64,000 nucleotides of DNA from Liolophura sinensis (lineage: Eukaryota; Mollusca; Polyplacophora; Chitonida; Chitonidae), in NCBI RefSeq assembly GCF_032854445.1, contig NC_088295.1, forward strand, positions 94,047,805 to 94,111,804, given 5' to 3'. This document shows, in pieces, positions 44,262 to 55,109 of the stretch. The notes beneath the pieces were generated by a model. That model made no database searches, was not told the origin of the DNA, and worked only from the letters and a program-made list of their open reading frames with translations. Numbering within the stretch: position 1 is the first letter of the stretch; the number at the start of each line of letters is the position of its first letter. Both the position numbers and the translations under genes were made by a program.

Positions 44262-46826
44262 TGGTATCAGAAGTGGAGCACACAAGTGCCCGCATAGTAC
44301 AAGAGGGCGGCTTGCCACCACGGAAAGCTTTGAATCATGACGGCTTGTGGTTGTCAGTTGCCTTGGCATCCAGGACTATGCCATGAGCCGAGTGTAGGTA
44401 TGCGCAAATTGAAAAAAATGCTCTTGTCAGTACCTACCCATGTGAACATTTTTATCAGTACATTTATGGTCAGGCTGCTGAAATTGAAACAGATTACAAG
44501 CACTTGGAGGCCGTATTCAAAAAGGGAGTGAATAATTGCCCTCTAAGACAACAACGATTCCGACTGCGATTGTAAAAGTATGACTTCACTGTGTGTTATA
44601 AAACTGGGAAGCTGATGTTTACCGCAGATGCTTTTTCTAGAGCTTATAACAAACAGAAAGTGCCAGTTAGCAGTACAGAGACTGATTTACAAACATACGT
44701 TGCCGGCATACTGTCAAATGTACAGGTGTCTGAGGAACGACTAGATGACATCAGAACTCAAACAGCTAATGATACTGTGATGTCACTCTTGTCAGTGTGA
44801 TTCTTGATGGATGCCCTAACGACAAAAAATCTTGTCCTACTGAGATCTCTGAATTTTGGTTGGAATTATAGGGATGAACTGACCACCATTGAAGGATTGG
44901 TGCTTAAAGGCTCCAGAATTGTGATCCCCAGATGCACGACCTTATGTTGACAAAAGTTCACAAAGGTCATCTTGGTCAAGAAAAGTGTACACGTAGAGCC
45001 CATGAAGTGTTATTTTGGCCTCGTATGTATCAAGACATTGGCAATGTAGTGAAAAACTGTGAACTATGTATTACGTACAGACCAAGGCGGCAGAGTGAGC
45101 CGTTGTTTCCATATCCAGTAACTGTACGACCTTGGCAAAAGGTTGCCACTGATTTGTGCTATTTTGACAACAAAAACATTCCCAGAGATCAGTGAGATCA
45201 GTGGATCCGGAAATAAACCAGTAATCCAAGCATTAAAATCTGTATTTGCCAGACATGGTATACCAGTTGAAGGACCATGTAACAACAGTAATGAATTAAA
45301 ACAGTTCTCTACAAATGGAGGGATTTACCCGTTCTACATTTAGCCCATTGTACCCTCAGCCCAATGGACTAATACAAAAAGTCGTTCAGATTGTGAAGGG
45401 GATACTGAAGAAATCTTGGGACAGTGATGATGATCCATATCTTGGACTGCTGTGTACAGTAGTTCACCTCTTGAGAATGGAATTTCTCCTCCTCAGTTGT
45501 TAATGAATCAACACATTCGCTCAAATTTGCCCATAAAGGAATATTTGCATAGAGTTAAAAACTGTTCGTAGAAAATTGGAACAGAAGAGGAAACAAAAGC
45601 TGTATCATGACAAGGGAAGCCGACCTCTACTGCCATTGAGCCCTGGGCAAAGGTGCGTATCAGGGAATAGAAATCCTGGGTACAGAAAGGAACTGTTCGC
45701 CACGTAGCCCCTCGTTCCTGTCTTGTGCGAACAACCGATGGCTTGGTGTTTAGACTTGACGTGATTGGTGTTTTACGCCATAGTCAAGAATATTTCACTT
45801 ATACGACGGCGGCCAGCATTATGGTGGGTGGAAACCGGGCAGAGCCGGAGAGAAAGCCAGCATGAGCTGGACTTGCACTCACAGCGACCGCATTGGTGAG
45901 AGACTCCTGGGTCATTGCTTGGTGTTTAGAAGGAATCGCCTTGATTTGCTGCATGTTAATCAGACAAGCCCTGATATTTACTAACAGCCAGCCGAGAACC
46001 AACTATTTGAACAGCTACAATATCAGAAACCTATTGTGACAGATAGCAGAGAGCTGACTGCTTCATCACTTGAACCTATATGTTATTCCTCCAGCTGGAA
46101 GCAACTGACAACAGGACCCAAACTGACCAGTACCACTGACACCCTACAACCCGTCCAGCTAGGCCAAGGAGAGAAATTAAGCCACCAGTGAGATGTAAAT
46201 TCAAGGTTTCATAGACTGCGGTGTGATTTAAGATAGTACATGAACTGTAATGTCCTTCATGGATTGTGGTGTGATTAGTATAAATGGTCCTACAAGTGTC
46301 ACACGTGGATGTTGATGTTTTCCCTACTGTTGTTGCCTCTTCATATTACTCTGTCATCACTCCATTCTGATTATTCATTCCTCTGCAATGTTAACAGGGT
46401 TCACTAAACATCCAGTTTCGCGCCGTAGTACATAAAGTTTTTAGTTACTGGCGGCAACGGTATTGTGCCATGTTATATGAAGGGTGTTTGATATGCATTT
46501 TCTCGGACCCACTGGGCTCGTGTATCTGCATGCTGATTGGATATGTTGTTATTCAGTTGTTCACATAGCTGAAAAAATTTTGTTTTCTGCCCCCCTCAAG
46601 TATTGTATTCGGGCTTGTAGACTATGGTTATATTCCATTTGACATACTTGTTCCAATCAATAGTTGTTCAGGGCAGATGTTAAGTTGTTATCATCGTTGC
46701 ATAAGCTTTGTTTTCTGTCCCCTCAGGTCAGCCTGTTCTGAGACCAGTACCATTTGAAATAAAGCATTCTACATGTCACTAGCCTGTCGTCCCAAGTTAT
46801 TCCCATCATAAGTAACCCACGTTACA
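44262..46826 (+). mobile_element. Ty3/gypsy LTR retrotransposon fossil
   Basis: A Ty3/gypsy remnant in plus orientation. Recognisable parts are a primer-binding-site-like stretch near 44262, the end of the reverse transcriptase-RNase H region (about 44400-44700), and the zinc-binding and core parts of integrase (about 44930-45500). A candidate 3' LTR spans 46246-46826, starting TGTAA and ending TTACA, with an AATAAA near its end. No matching 5' LTR is apparent. It is broken many times over and a SINE has inserted into it, so it is old and inactive. Boundaries are approximate. Confidence 0.75.
45755..45916 (-). mobile_element. SINE family A inserted in the Ty3/gypsy fossil
   Basis: Minus-oriented family A copy (gattggtgttttacgcca, ttatacgacggcggccagc, catgagctggacttgcac). 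It is flanked by a perfect 14-bp target duplication gcttggtgtttaga at 45741-45754 and 45917-45930. It is younger than the element it interrupts. Confidence 0.93.
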
Positions 46827-47345
46827 CAAGTATGAACTGAGACGTGCTCATAGACTGTTATTTGGATTAAGAAGTTGGAAAGTGTGCTATATAAATGTGT
46901 ACTGAATCATTTGCTTCATTCTTGGTGAAGAACACAATGAACTCGTAAACTGTGTTAGATTGACTGAATGATCTTGACAGATTCAATGTTCTTAAGACAG
47001 CTCTCTATTTTCCGTGTGAACATTCTACGTTAATGCCAATTAAATCTCTTTTCAATGCGGACTTAAAACCGATCCAGCCGATCAGTTGAATTTGTTTTAC
47101 AGTTTGCTAAAGTTAAAAAAAGAGATGTGATGATAGATTACTGGACCGAAAAGTAATGAAGATTCGTCATCGAACATTTCTAAATAAGTTTCTGAACAAG
47201 ATCCGTGTATCTGTATTGCTGATCAATATTGTACAAAGCCTGAAATATCTAAACTGAACAAAAATGTAAACTCAACAATATTTTGATAAAATTAACTGCA
47301 TTATCAAATTCTTTCCGATACCGTTTTTCAGAGGGGGGGGGAGGT
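46827..47345. other. Intergenic spacer, left edge of duplication copy 2
   Basis: Homology to copy 1 begins at about 47150 (cgtcatcgaacatttctaaa). A run of g at 47332-47341 precedes the inverted repeat. No gene is seen. Confidence 0.4.
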
Positions 47346-47872
47346 TTTGCCATTTGTGGAGATTCTCCAAATTTCTGACTTGTTTCGTCATTTCTTTCAT
47401 TCATGCACGATGCCTTGCCGTGTGCAGCGAACGAAAGCTATCTCCTTTCAAGTACTTCCGTCAATGCACATGCGTTTCCGGGTAACTTAATCTCGAAGAC
47501 GTTACATTAATTAGAAGATAAGTTGACTGGATTATGGCCAGACTATCTGTGTTTATATGATGTTCGCTCCTCAGGTTTCAGAGATCGGGATAAGAGGACT
47601 TCGGCACTGGAAGAAATCGTCAGCAAGCTTGGTCAAACTGGTAATGTTTGCATTTCTATGTTCATAACACACAGATGTCCGCTTTGATCAGCCGTCTGCT
47701 TTTATCATGTCGTCGTGCACTGCCATCTTGCAGACCATGTGACCCGGGAAGGCATGCGCATTGGGACTACCTGAAAGGAGTTTTCGTTCGAAGCACACGG
47801 CAAGGCATCTTGCACGAGTGAAAGAAATTATCAAACGTTAAATATTTGGCGCATCTCCACAAAAGGCAAAAT
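47346..47872. mobile_element. Long inverted-repeat element with an exon-like loop
   Basis: Two arms of about 135-140 bp, 47346-47487 and 47739-47872, are inverted copies of each other at roughly 75% identity by eye. Shared strings include gatgccttgccgtgtgc, cgaacgaaa and ctcctttca. Copy 1 of the duplication has no such structure, so it probably inserted later as a foldback or MITE-type element. A perfect 9-bp stem hairpin (ggcacttgc/gcaagtgcc) lies just outside at 47895-47914. Confidence 0.65.
47575..47640 (+). CDS. Candidate orphan exon inside the inverted repeat
   Basis: A 66-base exon-like block lies between an excellent acceptor (gctcctcag) and a donor (ACTG|GTAATG). In the phase used by the peptide genes (phase 1 on both sides) it reads FRDRDKRTSALEEIVSKLGQ then T. 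It has a dibasic KR and a short amphipathic stretch. A phase 1-1 exon would fit between exons 2 and 3 of the peptide gene, yet it lies upstream of copy 2's exon 1. I do not recognise it. It may be a captured exon, part of a lost third gene, or chance. Confidence 0.3.
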
Positions 47873-49176
47873 TTACAGAAACTTCACCGCCGACGGCACT
47901 TGCGTGCAAGTGCCACGAATAAATTTTTGCTGGGCACATAGCTCTCGTGTGCGCCGGGCTTTAAGATCATGCTATCGTCGAACATGCCGATGGCGCGCCC
48001 TCGTTGGTTTTGTGGCATCTGTGGCATAGGGTCTTTTGACAGAACATATACTGTAGTGGAAACCATTCTTGTGCGTGTGAAGGTATGTCTAATTTAACGA
48101 GGGGCATTTCACTTCAGCTAAAGTTTGACAATTGGGTAACTATATAAGCCCCATAAAAAACCTGTATCTCAAAATCCACAGTACGAGAGACCCTGTAATT
48201 TATGCGGCACTGGGACACGAATAGCGAGGTCGCGGGATCTGCTCCAGCACACGCTGGCTTGGGCGCTGATTTAAAGAGACTATACCAAGATTTTGCCAAA
48301 GAAAAGGTCGATAAGCGATTTACTATTAGGCCAAATACTTAAGGTTCACGAAATATCAGCCTTGTCTGTGCACGTCACCGTTAAATTGATCAGGACGTTC
48401 CTAAAGTGGGTCGGACTATACTTTCTGACAAACTTTAGAATCATTTTAACACAATAGACAGTACAGATACGAGTATTACATTTGCCGGAAGTTGAGCTAT
48501 AAATTCTTGTTAAAAAAAACAAAACAGAAAATTTGATTTGATTACCGAATGTAGATATTTTTGCCAATATCTCGGCATAACCTTTGTAAGTAAAAATATT
48601 TGTTGAAGTAGGTGTCGATTTTGCGGTATACTTGTGAAGTTTTTCTATGTGGTCTGCTTTCCTGTCTGCTTTATTACAAACAATAAGAATGGTATAAGAA
48701 AGGTTAAAAGTAAATAGAGATAGAGAAAATGATCAGTTTGCTACATAAGTACAAATAGAAAGGCGATCATACAAGTGCATTTACGTTGGAGTGTTGATGG
48801 CGACATTTCGCAAAATGTTCATGCTAATATGCGTTTGAATAGATTGAACTCTAATTATACTATCGCCTGGTATGCCATTTTGCTAAACATACACGTAGGG
48901 CCCGTTCCCACGGCAAACACCTCGCCCACTCTTTCTCTTGGCCCTTATAGGCATGTTAAGATTGGCAGACAATGATAGTGAGCTTTAGTGAATATCCAGT
49001 GACAGCGCTAAATGATTTCGAAAACATTGACCAATTAACACGACACGGCCACAAATACAGACTCATTATGTCGTCATTTATAGCGCTCTCTGCATTTTCC
49101 CTCTAAACTTCACATTAATTTAAGCCTATTTATCTATTATCCACACTAAACACCCTCACTCATTATAGACAAGGTG

Positions 49177-49184
49177 TATATAAG
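49177..49184 (+). promoter_or_regulatory. TATA box of peptide gene 2
   Basis: TATATAAG 92 bp before the start codon, the same spacing as in gene 1. The segment from TATA to donor differs at only a couple of positions between the two copies. Confidence 0.75.
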
Positions 49185-49268
49185 AGGGCTGATTGAGGGC
49201 ATGGGAATTGTACTCGTATACGTCATTACAACAGCATCTGTTCAGTCAGCTGTACAACCCGGTGCGCC

Positions 49269-52200
49269 ATGTCAACACGGATCAGCCTAGTTCTGCTGCT
49301 GGTAGCCCTCACAGTCCACGTGCTGGTGAGTACAAGCACTATGTAACCCTCACAGTCCACTTCCTGGTGAGTCCAAACACTATATACCCCTCAGAGTCCA
49401 CGTGATGGTGAGCGCAAACACTATGTCACCCTCACAGTCCACGTGCTGGTGAGTACAAACACCATTTAGCCCTCACAGTCCACGTGCTGGTGAGTACAAG
49501 CACCATTTAGCCCTCACAGTCTACTGTCTGATGAGTACAAACACTATGTAGCCCTCACAGTCCATGTGTTGGTGAGTACAAACACTATGTAGCCCTCACA
49601 GTCCATGTGTTGGTGAGTACAAACACCATTTAGCCCTCACAGTCTACTGTCTGATGAGTACAAACACTATGTAACTCTCATAGTCCACGTACTGGTGAGT
49701 ACAAACACAATGTAGCCCTCACAGTCCATGTGTTGGTGAGTACAAACACTATGTAGCCCTCACAGTCCATGTGCTGGTGAGTGCAAACACTATGTCACCC
49801 TCACAGTCCACGTGTTGGTGAGTACAAACACTATGTAGCCCTCACAGTCTACTGTCTGATGAGTACAAACACTATGTAGCCCTCACAGTCCACGTGCTGG
49901 TGAGTACAAACAATACGTAATCCTCACAGTCCATGTGATGGTGAGTACAAGCACTATGTAGCCCTCACAGTCCACCGTCTGGTGAGTACAAACACTGCGT
50001 AGCCCTCATAGCCCCCGTGCTGGTGAGTATAAACACTGTGTAACTCTCACAGTCCACGTGGTGTGGAATACAAACACTATGTAGCCCTCACAGCCCAGGT
50101 GCTGGTGAGTACAAACACTATGTAATCCTCACAGTCCACGTGTTGGTGAGTACAAACAATATGTAGCCCTCACAGTCCACGTGCTGGTGAGTACAAACAA
50201 TACGTAATCCTCACAGTCCACTTGCTGGTGAGTACAAACACTATATAACCCTCACATTCTACGTAATGGTGATAAGTACAAACACTATGTAACCCTCACA
50301 GCCTGCCGTCTGATGAGTATAAACACTATGTAACCCTCACAGTCTACCGTCTGATGAGTACAAACACTATGTAACCCTCACAGCCCAAGTGCTGGTGAGT
50401 ACAAACACTATGTAATCCTCACAGTCCACGTGCTGGTGAGTACAAACACTATGTAGCCCTCACAGTCTACCGTCTGATGAGTACAAGCACTATGCAATCC
50501 TCACAGTCCACGTGCTGGTGAGTACAAACACTATATAGCCCTCACAGTCTACCGTCTGATGAGTACAAGCACTATGTAACCCTCACATTCTACGTAATGG
50601 TGAGTAAGTACAAACACTATGTAACTCTCACAGTCCACGTGACTGGCTTTGTATATATACTTTGACATTAAGACTTACAGATCTGTTCAAGCAGACGTGG
50701 ACTACAGGTTATCTGCATACCGAAGGCTTTACCTTTGGAGCATTTTATTATAGCTGAGTTTGGGTTACAATTTTTCTTGTCAATGAAGTATTCAGATTAG
50801 CTGTTGTCATGACTCATCCTGCACAGTATGAACTTCAACTCACGACGATTTCCTAGTCGACTACGTAGTACTGTGTCGTGTAACAGAATCTGTCCACAGT
50901 GTAACGAGAGATAGGTATAGGCGACGAATCCATGTAACAGTATGTTATCGTGCAACATGAACATTATCTGGCTCTGCCCAAAAAAGATAAGTATTCCTAA
51001 CATCCAATCCTATGATGTGTATGGATAGTGTTTACTAGCCACGGCAGACATAAATTATTATCATTAGGCAAATGTGTCATTTCATTTCAGTTTTTATTCA
51101 CCATAAACCTTAAATTGAATACATAGGTACATATGCGCGGTACATTTTGCGGGAATAAAGCTCACAAGAGCTTGTTCTATCAGGAATCATAAAAGATGTT
51201 GGAAACTTTAGGTACAAGAACTTTAGGGAACTGATTTTCTTTTTGTCATTAACCTACATAAGCAACCTAAGTGCGGCTTAATCAAATTGCTCAAGGAGAT
51301 ATCGTTTAAGCCAGGATTTAAAATGAGATGTGGAATTTATAATACGAAGAGTGATGGGTAGTTTGTTCCATTCTTCAGGGCAAATTGTTCTTAACGAGAC
51401 GTACGATAAGTTCGTGCTGTACATAGGTCTATTATAATCTAATCGAGTTGCTCTAGTCACATAGTGATGGGTAGCAGATTGTTTTAACGGGTAAGTTCGA
51501 AGCTTGGAGAAATAAGTTCGGGATGATAGAAAAACTTGTGTGCTAAGCGTGATACAGGTAGAATGTTCATCTCGCAGTGGTAAGATGTCAGAGATATATT
51601 CTGCATATCTGTGTTGTAATTAAAGGCAGCACAGTTTTATCAATGCTGACAGAATGTTTTAATAGTGTAAGCCTGTATACTCTTCGTCTTTGGTTGTTAT
51701 CCGTTCTATTTCCAAACACGAAATAAACATCAGCGGTACAGATCCACCTCATCTTCAAATTAACTAATCCACCCAATAAAGAATTTAATAATATTCGTCA
51801 ATAATGTGAGGCCTCCTTTGGTATTTGTCGGTGTTTTATTATCTAACTCATGTTATAGAACTCCAATGATGAAACTCCTATGACAAAACTCATATTTTAT
51901 AACTTCTGGTGTAAAACTCCTATGACAAAACTCGTGTTTTAGAACTCCTGGTGTAAGTCTCCTATGATAAAACTCATGTTTTATAACTCCTGGTGTAAAA
52001 CTCCTATGACAAAACTCGTGTTTAGAACTTCTGGTGTAAGCCTCCTAAGACAAAACTCATGTTTTAGAACTCCTGGTGTATGTCTCCTATGATAAAACTC
52101 ATGTTTTATAACTCCTGGTGTAAAACTCCTATGACAAAACTCGTGTTTTAGAACTTCTGGTGTATGTCTCCTATGATAAAACTCATGTTTTATAACTCCT

Positions 52201-54312
52201 GGTGTAAAACTCCTATGACAAAACTCGTGTTTAGAACTTCTGGTGTAAGCCTCCTAAGACAAAACTCATGTTTTAGAACTTCTGTTGTATGTCTCCTATG
52301 ATAAAACTCATGTTTTATAACTCCTGGTGTAAAACTCCTATGACAAAACTCGTGTTTTAGAACTTCTGGTGTATGTCTCCTATGATAAAACTCATGTTTT
52401 ATAACTCCTGGTGTAAAACTCCTATGACAAAACTCGTGTTTTAGAACTTCTGGTGTAAGCCTCCTAAGACAAAACTCATGTTTTAGAACTTCTGGTGTAA
52501 GCCTCCTATGATAAAACTCGTGTTTTAGAACTCCTGGTGTAAGCCTCCTATGATAAAACTCATGTTTTATAACTCCTGGTGTAAGTCTCCTATGACAAAA
52601 CTCATGTTTTATAACTCCTGGTGTGAGACTCCTATTGTTAAACTCTTTCTATAATAATCCTGTTATGAAACACCTGTTATAAATCCAACAGTCTGAAGCT
52701 TTTCATCCGGACGAAACCTTTTGGACTTGTATATTAACTTTTACTTTGATTTGTATAAACGTTTCGTATTCGCCTAATTTCCGTGTCTTTCCACGAACAC
52801 GACACCTTAAATAACGCAGCTTTTCTGAACGTCTCCCCAGAGTGCCTTTACCCTGAAGGAAGGCAGCGAGGAGGGTTATAAAGACGGGCTGTCCAGGAGA
52901 AGGATGCTACAGAATCTGGGTTCAGGTAAGTCGTCTGTCGTGTATATATATTCTGAAAGCCAAAAGATTTTCAAAAATACTTCTAAAATTTATGTAACAT
53001 CTGTAGAGGTGAAAACAAAAGATTTTTTAAAAAAGCCTGGCCATTTTTTCTCCAGTTTTCAATATTTTTAAACTTTTGTTGTCCAAACACATATTTAACT
53101 ATTTCAATTAAAAAAATGACAGATTTCTGTTATTCATCTTAGATTTTTCTGATATATAGACTAATGTTAAGACTTTCAAAAGTTTTGAAAACTTTGATAT
53201 TCTTTTACTAATACCATAAAAACTAGAGATGATATCGATAATTTGTAGGACCGTCTTAGCTTTAGCATTTAGCTACATGCTAAGCATGCGTTCCAAATTT
53301 CAAACCAATATGTTTTTAGAGATTAAGGAAATAAGACAGGAATTTCACCTCACGCTTGTCTCAAAAACAGAAAAGTCAAAGCTGTCAAAATTCATCATTC
53401 ATTCGTTTGAAAATTGTGAAAATTAACTTTCATTAAGAATTGTTCCCTTTCTCGCCCAAAAAACACATCACCCTATGTATGCAGATAAAAAAAATTACAA
53501 TATTCTATTAAAGCGTAAATTTTATCTTAAAGGCTCTGAGCAAAATCTGCTGGAGTGCGTGTGTTTACAGTTTCCTCCCAGAATGGCTCCCTAGATTCTG
53601 TTATTTTCTTTTTTTTACATTCTTTAACATGTTTATATTTATTTCTTTTTTATTTGATTGATGTTTTACGCTGTACTTAAAAATATTTCACTAGCATTAT
53701 GGCCAGCATTATGGTGGGGAGGAAACCGCGCAGAGCCCGGGACAAAACATGTTTATAAGGTGCACTATGCCTGAGTAGGTCTGCACATGCAGTGACGTAC
53801 GTTACAGACAAATGCTGACAGGAGAATCAAACCGAGAAATTTCACCTTCTATAACGGCATGCTGATTAAATAGTTCCACTCGATGGCACCAGTGGTTAGG
53901 TAAAGCCTAAACAAGCCTACGTGTCGCACGGGCTCAAAAGGTCAAGCTTGTCTAGTGGTGGCAGAGATATAAAGCGAGCGTAGAGAGCGGCGTATGTGCT
54001 ACAAGGAGTAGGCCTATGATGTGTAACCTATAAGGACAGAGCTGTGCGGTTAAGGCTGTAAGGATGAGGCTATATCAAATTAAACAGTGGCGTATAAAGC
54101 TTGTACGTTGCCTTTAGCATGCGTACAATGTTTCCATGACAACTGATGTACCCTGGTTTGGTTTCTCCTCAGGTTTGGAATTCCAGGCCCACTCTGCTTG
54201 TATATACGGTACGTGCGGTTACGCCTGCTTGTGCAGGCGCTATGGCGAAAAAATCCACGTCAGCAACTGCTTCTGGCAAATGGACTGGAGACCGAATTGC
54301 ATCCGCACCTGA
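49269..54312 (+). CDS. Secreted cysteine-rich peptide precursor, paralogue 2 (six-Cys form)
   Basis: Exons 49269-49325, 52841-52925 and 54173-54312 have exactly the lengths and phases of gene 1 and give 93 residues. Exon 1 (signal peptide) is identical in sequence. Exon 2 differs at two bases (G to S and F to Y) and keeps the Arg-Arg-Arg site. Exon 3 gives a mature part with cysteines 57, 62, 66, 68, 80 and 90, pattern C-x4-C-x3-C-x-C-x11-C-x9-C, allowing three disulphides. It differs from gene 1 at 21 of 46 residues. It ends in TGA with AATAAA 46 bp on. The spacing does not fit CS-alpha-beta defensins, big defensins, macins or myticins as I know them. Host-defence or toxin-like function is inference from the precursor layout and the divergence pattern. 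Intron 1 is 3.5 kb, mostly arrays plus a LINE fragment; intron 2 holds a SINE. Confidence 0.84.
49300..50652 (+). repeat. 41-bp array built from the exon-1 end and splice donor, gene 2
   Basis: About 32 copies of the same unit as in gene 1 (ctcacagtccacgtgctg then gtgagtac), twice as many as its paralogue. Donor-keeping (ctggtgagt) and donor-less (ctgatgagt) subtypes are again mixed. The first unit coincides with the true exon-1 end. Some units contain tgtgttggtgagtac, keeping the donor with changed flanks. Confidence 0.93.
50653..51072. other. Intron 1 of gene 2, plain stretch
   Basis: About 420 bp between the donor array and the LINE fragment with no recognisable feature. Confidence 0.4.
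51073..51600 (-). mobile_element. Non-LTR retrotransposon (LINE) 3' end, minus orientation
   Basis: On the minus strand a frame reads HHYVTRATRLDYNRPMYSTN and then contains ICPEEWNKLPITLR and FKSWLKRYLLEQFD before a stop. This is the conserved C-terminal end of a LINE reverse transcriptase of the Jockey/CR1/L2 type. A 3' UTR with gaataaaaactgaaatgaaa follows, ending near 51073 in a short tgaaa repeat. It is 5'-truncated, as most LINE copies are. It lies inside intron 1 of peptide gene 2. Confidence 0.78.
51835..52652. repeat. 42-bp minisatellite in intron 1 of gene 2
   Basis: About 19 copies of a 42-bp unit with core ataactcctggtgtaaaac, with variants (agaacttctggtgtaagcc) arranged in a higher-order pattern. 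Gene 1 lacks it, so it post-dates the duplication. Confidence 0.95.
53638..53745 (-). mobile_element. SINE family A 3' fragment in intron 2 of gene 2
   Basis: Minus-oriented tail and body (gattgatgttttacgctgta, cagcattatggtggggagg) flanked by a 12-bp target duplication aacatgtttata at 53626-53637 and 53746-53757. Gene 1 keeps the empty site (ttaacatgtttataagg near 37519), so the insertion post-dates the duplication. Confidence 0.92.
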
Positions 54313-54358
54313 AACTAAACAGAACAAGCTTCCGCTTATTTCTGTCAAAGATGCTTTG

Positions 54359-54364
54359 AATAAA
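54359..54364 (+). terminator. Polyadenylation signal of peptide gene 2
   Basis: AATAAA shortly after the stop, in the same context as in gene 1. Confidence 0.8.
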
Positions 54365-54400
54365 ATTCACATGATTAAGCATTACTAACAGGTTTGTGAT

Positions 54401-55105
54401 AGTTCTGTTACGGTTTCGTGTCGTGAGCGTGGATGCTGATAGCGGCAGTGCGAGATTGCCGCTTGATTTTCTTGATTTTGTCTTCCGATTTTAATCGCTG
54501 TGGATGTGACGGACCGGAAGTCAAAATGTCAAAAGGCCGAGGGTCTATCAAACCTCGCACTTTAATACCTTTACCTTCCGGTTTGTCATGCAAACAGGGA
54601 TTTAAAAGTGGAAGGCAAAAGTACGAAATAGTGCGGTTTGGTGGAGCCTCGTCCATTCCTGGTTTCGCTTTTTCCTATGTTTAGGCCTACTATGAATGAA
54701 AAGTGGAAAAACAAGAGGGCGAAACAAAAACACGAAAGGGCGAGGCGAAAGTACTGCAGCGGTTCAATTATTTCTCATGACGTCTTCTCCTCAAGTATAC
54801 ACATACCTATGAGTGCGACACCATTCAATCACTTTATTCCTGTTTGATATTTAACGTGCCGAGCGAAGCTTGTTAAATGAATAAACCAATCAGGATTCTC
54901 TCCCCTGAACTCAGAGGCGCCGCTACTATTTGGATCCGATTTCATAACATTTCCAGAACTCGGGTTGTTATCCAGTATGACTTGTGCATGAGATTTAAGA
55001 TTCTTATACGAAATAAAAGTTCTCCATCAAAAGATCGTCAGTGAATCAAATGATGAATATTTATTATGACCAGGGAGGAACCAGCAGTTGACACAAGTAC
55101 CAAAC
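54401..55105. other. Intergenic region with possible decayed repeat
   Basis: At 54705-54755 the strings agggcgaaacaaaaacacga and aagggcgaggcgaaag resemble internal parts of short mollusc repeats I have met before, but the family is not established. Open frames here on both strands show no conserved feature. Confidence 0.3.
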
Positions 55106-55109
55106 AGTT

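Larger units (their letters stand above)
47150..54400 (+). repeat. Segmental duplication, copy 2
   Basis: Paralogue of 33590-39180. It is longer because of an inverted-repeat insertion at 47346-47872, a larger intron-1 array, a LINE fragment, a 42-bp array in intron 1 and a SINE in intron 2. The offset to copy 1 is about 14.3 kb at exon 1. Confidence 0.88.

Noticed and set aside
54408-54684. Overlapping 82-83-codon frames on both strands after peptide gene 2
   Set aside because: No splice support, signal peptide or family feature; more likely part of a decayed repeat.
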